From NCBI GenBank assembly GCA_025465355.1, contig JAODNN010000182.1, forward strand, positions 1 through 52,660: a DNA stretch of 52,660 nt. The letters are read 5' to 3'. The stretch comes from Blastococcus sp. Lineage in GTDB: Bacteria > Actinomycetota > Actinomycetes > Mycobacteriales > Geodermatophilaceae. Shown here piece by piece: positions 49,791 through 52,660 of the stretch; the stretch's first letter is position 1, and each line of letters begins with the position of its first letter. Under the pieces are notes generated by a model that searched no databases, had not been told where the DNA came from, and was given only the letters and a program-made list of their open reading frames with translations. Made by a program: the position numbers and the translations under genes.

Positions 49791-52660
49791 GTGCCGGACG
49801 TCGTCAGCCCCGTTCTCGTGGGTCGCGAGGCCGAGCTGGGCCGCCTGCGGGGGGCTGTGGCCCGCACCGTGGCCGGTCAGCCGGGCGTGGTGCTGGTCAG
49901 CGGGGAGGCCGGCGTCGGCAAGAGCCGGCTGCTCGAGGCCGCCCTGGAACAGTCCGGGCAGGACGGCGTGCAGGTGCTCACCGGCGGCTGCATCGAGCTG
50001 GGCGGAGAGGGGCTGCCGTTCGTCCCGCTCGTCGAGGCACTCCGGACCTTGACCCTCACCACGCCGGCGGACGAGCTGGATCGGCTGCTCGGCCCCGCCC
50101 GGCGCGAACTGGCCCGGCTGCTGCCGGAGCTCGCCCCCGACCTCGACGCCTCACCCCCCGTCGGGGGCAGCACCGCCCAGCTGTTCGAGCTCGTCCTGGG
50201 CGTGCTCGGCCGGCTCGGCCGGAGCCGGCCCCTGGTGCTCGTCATCGAGGACCTGCACTGGGCGGACCGGTCCACCCTCGACCTCGTCGCCTTCCTCGTC
50301 CGCGCCCTGCGCAACATCCGGGTGCTGCTCGTCCTCACCTACCGCTCCGATGAGGTGGACCGGCGTTCGCCGCTGCGGCCCCTGCTCAGCAGCTGGGAAC
50401 GGTTGCGGGGGGTCGAGCGCCTGCACCTGGACCGCTTCGCCCGCGCCGAGGTCGCCGCCCAGGTGACCGCGATCCTCGGGACCACGGCGAAACCGGCGCT
50501 GGTCGACCAGATCTTCGACCGGTCCGAGGGCAACGCGTTCTTCGTCGAGGAACTCGTCCGGACCGTGCGGGACGGCGCGTCGGAGCACGAGCTCCCGCCG
50601 TCCCTGCGCGACGTCCTGCTGACCAGGGCGGAGCGGTTGTCGGGGCCGGCACAGCGCCTCCTGCGGACCGCGGCGGTGGCTGGTCGCTGGGTTCCGGAGC
50701 GGCTGCTCGCGGTGGTCGCCGCGGTCTCCCCCACCGAGTTGTACGAGGCCCTGCGCGAGGCCGTCGACGCGTCGCTGCTCGTCGTGGACCGGACCGGCCG
50801 CGGCTACTCCTTCCGGCACGCCCTGACCCGCGACGCCGTCTACGAGGAACTGCTCCCCGGTGAGCGGGCGGAGCTGCACACCGCGTACGCGGAGACCCTC
50901 GACCGCGACCCGGGTCTGGCCGGGGACGACGGGTCGGTGGCAGCGACCCTGGCGGTGCACTGGTACGCCGCCCACGACCTGCCCCGCGCGCTGTCGGCGT
51001 CGGTGCGGGCGGGCCGGCAGGCGATGGCGGCGTTCGCGCCCTCCGAGGCGCGCCGCCACCTGGAGCGGGCGCTCGAGGTGTGGCGGAGCGTTCCCGATGC
51101 GGAGGAACGGGCCGGGACCGACCAGGTCGAGGTGCTGCAGCTCGCGGCACGGGCCGCGTACAACGCCGGGGATCCCGAGCGCGCGCTCCCGCTGCTCCGG
51201 CGTGCCGAGGAGCTGCTCGGGCCGGAGCCGGACCCCGAGCGCGCGGGCCTGGTCATCGAGCAGCGCGCGTCGACCCTCCGGTCCCTCGGTGAGGACGTCA
51301 CCGGTCTGAACGATCTCGAGCGCGCGCTCGCCCGGCTGCCCGAGGAGCCCCCGACCCTGGCCCGGGCCGCTGTGCTCGCCTCCATGGCCAACGCGCTCAT
51401 GCGGTTGAACACGACCGACCACACGCCGGAGCTGGCCAGGACCGCGCTGGCCGCCGCCCGCGCCGTCGGCGCACGGCCCCTGGAGGCGAGCGCGCTCGTG
51501 ACGCTGGGCTCCGCGCTCAGCTACCTCACCGACCCGGTCGAAGGTGAGCGGGCCCTCCGGGACGGACTGCGGGTCGCGGTCGACGCCGACGACCACGAGA
51601 GCGCGCTCCGCGGGTTCGTGAACCTGTCCGACGTCCTCGAGTCCCAGGGACGGCACCGCGAGGCGGCCGACTGCGCGCGTCAGGGCATGGAGCTCGCCTC
51701 GCGCGTCGGGCTGACCCGCAGCTTCGGAGCCTTCCTGGCCGGCAACCTCGCCGAGCCGCTGGTGCGCCTCGGCGAATGGGAAGAGGCCGAGCAACTGGGC
51801 ACGGAGACCCTGGAGGCAGGGCTGATCGGCGTCTTCGCGGCCTCCCTGCACGAGCTGCTCGGTTACCTGGCCGCCCAGACCGGCCGCGCGGAGAAGGCCC
51901 TCGGGCACGTCCGCGAGGCACGCCGTCAACTCGGGGACAGCCGCGAACAGCAGTTCCTCCAGGCGCTGGTGTTCATCGAGGCCGAGGTCGGCCGGGCCCG
52001 CGGCCGGCTCGACGAGGCGGCCCGGCTGGTGGCGGACGGGCTCGCCGAGGGGAACGCCTGGTCGGCGCGCTACGCCTGGCCACTCAGCTGGCTCGGCGCG
52101 CGCGTCGCGGCCGATGCCGCCACCAGCGCCCGTGACCGGCAGGCGGCGGCGCCCGAGCCGACCTCCGCTGCCGACCACGGCCTGGACCTGTTCGTGGCCA
52201 CGTCCTTCCCGGCCTCGGTCGGGTACCGGGCCACGGCGCTCGCCGAGCAGGCACGCGCGGCCGGCGAGCCAGGGGTGCCTGCCTGGGAGGCGGCGGTCGG
52301 GGCCTGGCGGGACGCCGGAGAGACCTGGCCACTGGCCTACTCGCTCTACCGTCTCGCCGAGGCACGCTGCGCCCTGGGCCTGCGGGAGGCGGCCGTCGAG
52401 CCGTTGCGTGAGGCGGTCGGCGCCGCCCGGCGCATGGGCGCGCAGCCGCTGGTGGACGAGGCCGTCGCGCTGGGCCGGCGCGCCCGCATCTCGCTGGACG
52501 ACCAGGCCGAGGAGGCGCCCCCGGTACCGGGCGATGCCACGCCCTTCGGGCTCACCGACCGGGAGCGGGAGGTGCTGACCCTCGTCGCCGCCGGGCGCTC
52601 CAACGGGCAGATCGCCACCGCCCTGTTCATCAGCCCGAAGACGGCCAGCGTCCACGTCTC
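49791..52660 (+). CDS. large AAA-ATPase LuxR-family transcriptional regulator (3' end cut by window)
   Basis: About 956 codons are visible. Residues 10-60 hold LVGREAELGRLRGAVARTVA and Walker A GEAGVGKS (38-45); LVLVIEDLHWADRST is Walker B. A long TPR-like helical region covers about 350-900. The frame ends inside a C-terminal LuxR-type helix-turn-helix, FGLTDREREVLTLVAAGRSN followed by GQIATALFISPKTASVHVS. This is the LAL/MalT-like architecture, in which ligand and ATP binding control transcription. GTG 49791 is assumed. It is divergent from the peptide/MFS unit, which it may regulate. Confidence 0.9.
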   Translation, partial: MPDVVSPVLVGREAELGRLRGAVARTVAGQPGVVLVSGEAGVGKSRLLEAALEQSGQDGVQVLTGGCIELGGEGLPFVPLVEALRTLTLTTPADELDRLLGPARRELARLLPELAPDLDASPPVGGSTAQLFELVLGVLGRLGRSRPLVLVIEDLHWADRSTLDLVAFLVRALRNIRVLLVLTYRSDEVDRRSPLRPLLSSWERLRGVERLHLDRFARAEVAAQVTAILGTTAKPALVDQIFDRSEGNAFFVEELVRTVRDGASEHELPPSLRDVLLTRAERLSGPAQRLLRTAAVAGRWVPERLLAVVAAVSPTELYEALREAVDASLLVVDRTGRGYSFRHALTRDAVYEELLPGERAELHTAYAETLDRDPGLAGDDGSVAATLAVHWYAAHDLPRALSASVRAGRQAMAAFAPSEARRHLERALEVWRSVPDAEERAGTDQVEVLQLAARAAYNAGDPERALPLLRRAEELLGPEPDPERAGLVIEQRASTLRSLGEDVTGLNDLERALARLPEEPPTLARAAVLASMANALMRLNTTDHTPELARTALAAARAVGARPLEASALVTLGSALSYLTDPVEGERALRDGLRVAVDADDHESALRGFVNLSDVLESQGRHREAADCARQGMELASRVGLTRSFGAFLAGNLAEPLVRLGEWEEAEQLGTETLEAGLIGVFAASLHELLGYLAAQTGRAEKALGHVREARRQLGDSREQQFLQALVFIEAEVGRARGRLDEAARLVADGLAEGNAWSARYAWPLSWLGARVAADAATSARDRQAAAPEPTSAADHGLDLFVATSFPASVGYRATALAEQARAAGEPGVPAWEAAVGAWRDAGETWPLAYSLYRLAEARCALGLREAAVEPLREAVGAARRMGAQPLVDEAVALGRRARISLDDQAEEAPPVPGDATPFGLTDREREVLTLVAAGRSNGQIATALFISPKTASVHV

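Noticed and set aside
50151-52655. Very long open frame antisense to the LuxR ATPase gene
   Set aside because: Shadow frame without family motifs; the plus strand encodes Walker motifs and a LuxR helix-turn-helix.

Overview
The window looks like chromosomal DNA of a high-GC actinobacterium, most probably of the Geodermatophilaceae (Blastococcus, Geodermatophilus or Modestobacter type). Supporting signs are very high GC with G/C-ending codons, a DUF222/HNH endonuclease, a mycothiol biosynthesis gene (mshB), a 7Fe ferredoxin, the succinylase branch of diaminopimelate synthesis, frequent GTG and TTG starts, and many start codons that lie 6-7 nt after a TANNNT box, as in leaderless actinobacterial transcripts. 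No rRNA, tRNA or CRISPR array was seen. The family assignment is inference; the gene content is read from the sequence.

Layout. 1-5 kb: 5' end of a 5-oxoprolinase subunit gene (pxpA), a DUF222/HNH protein, a DinB-like protein, a vestigial GNAT start, leucyl aminopeptidase pepA, a DUF3117 protein and 3-methyladenine glycosylase tag. 5-13.4 kb: a DAP/lysine block: dapE with a LOG protein, a DivIVA-domain protein and an SRPBCC protein in one overlapping operon; divergent dapD; an alpha/beta hydrolase; a lysozyme-like membrane protein; and fdxA-dapC. 13.6-18.5 kb: a GAF-GAF-GAF-GGDEF-EAL cyclic-di-GMP protein, a GNAT protein, and mshB coupled to a small membrane protein. 18.7-31.4 kb: two complete oligopeptide ABC transporters in tandem on the minus strand. 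They are separated by an intact IS481-family element with 5-bp target duplications. The first is ordered B-C-D-A and the second A-B-C-D, and both have double-NBD ATPases.

31.8-37.2 kb: a CsbD stress protein, an SRPBCC-Nudix fusion, then a sulfate-assimilation block: a cysteine-free Rrf2 regulator, a perfect palindrome, cysC, a leader peptide with a late Cys codon, sulfite reductase sirA, a small zinc ribbon and APS reductase cysH, followed by a pterin dehydratase. 37.2-43.3 kb: a HipA-like kinase with a DUF3037 partner, a Xi-class glutathione transferase homologue, a formate/nitrite channel, a degenerate inositol-monophosphatase-like protein, a small membrane protein, and a molybdenum oxidoreductase with its flavin reductase. 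43.5-47.0 kb: sdhCAB behind a candidate iron box and closed by a 20-bp hairpin. 47.1-52.66 kb: an HxlR regulator with a thioesterase, an MFS exporter translationally coupled to a 29-codon peptide, and a divergent large LuxR ATPase regulator cut by the window end.

The most unusual observations are: (1) a two-copy structured repeat that begins at stop codons, with compensatory base changes (9918-9978 and 42661-42723); (2) the leader peptide, palindrome and Rrf2 arrangement around sulfate assimilation; (3) a 29-aa ORF in GTGA overlap with an MFS exporter; (4) an SRPBCC-Nudix fusion; (5) the iron-box-like site before sdhCAB.
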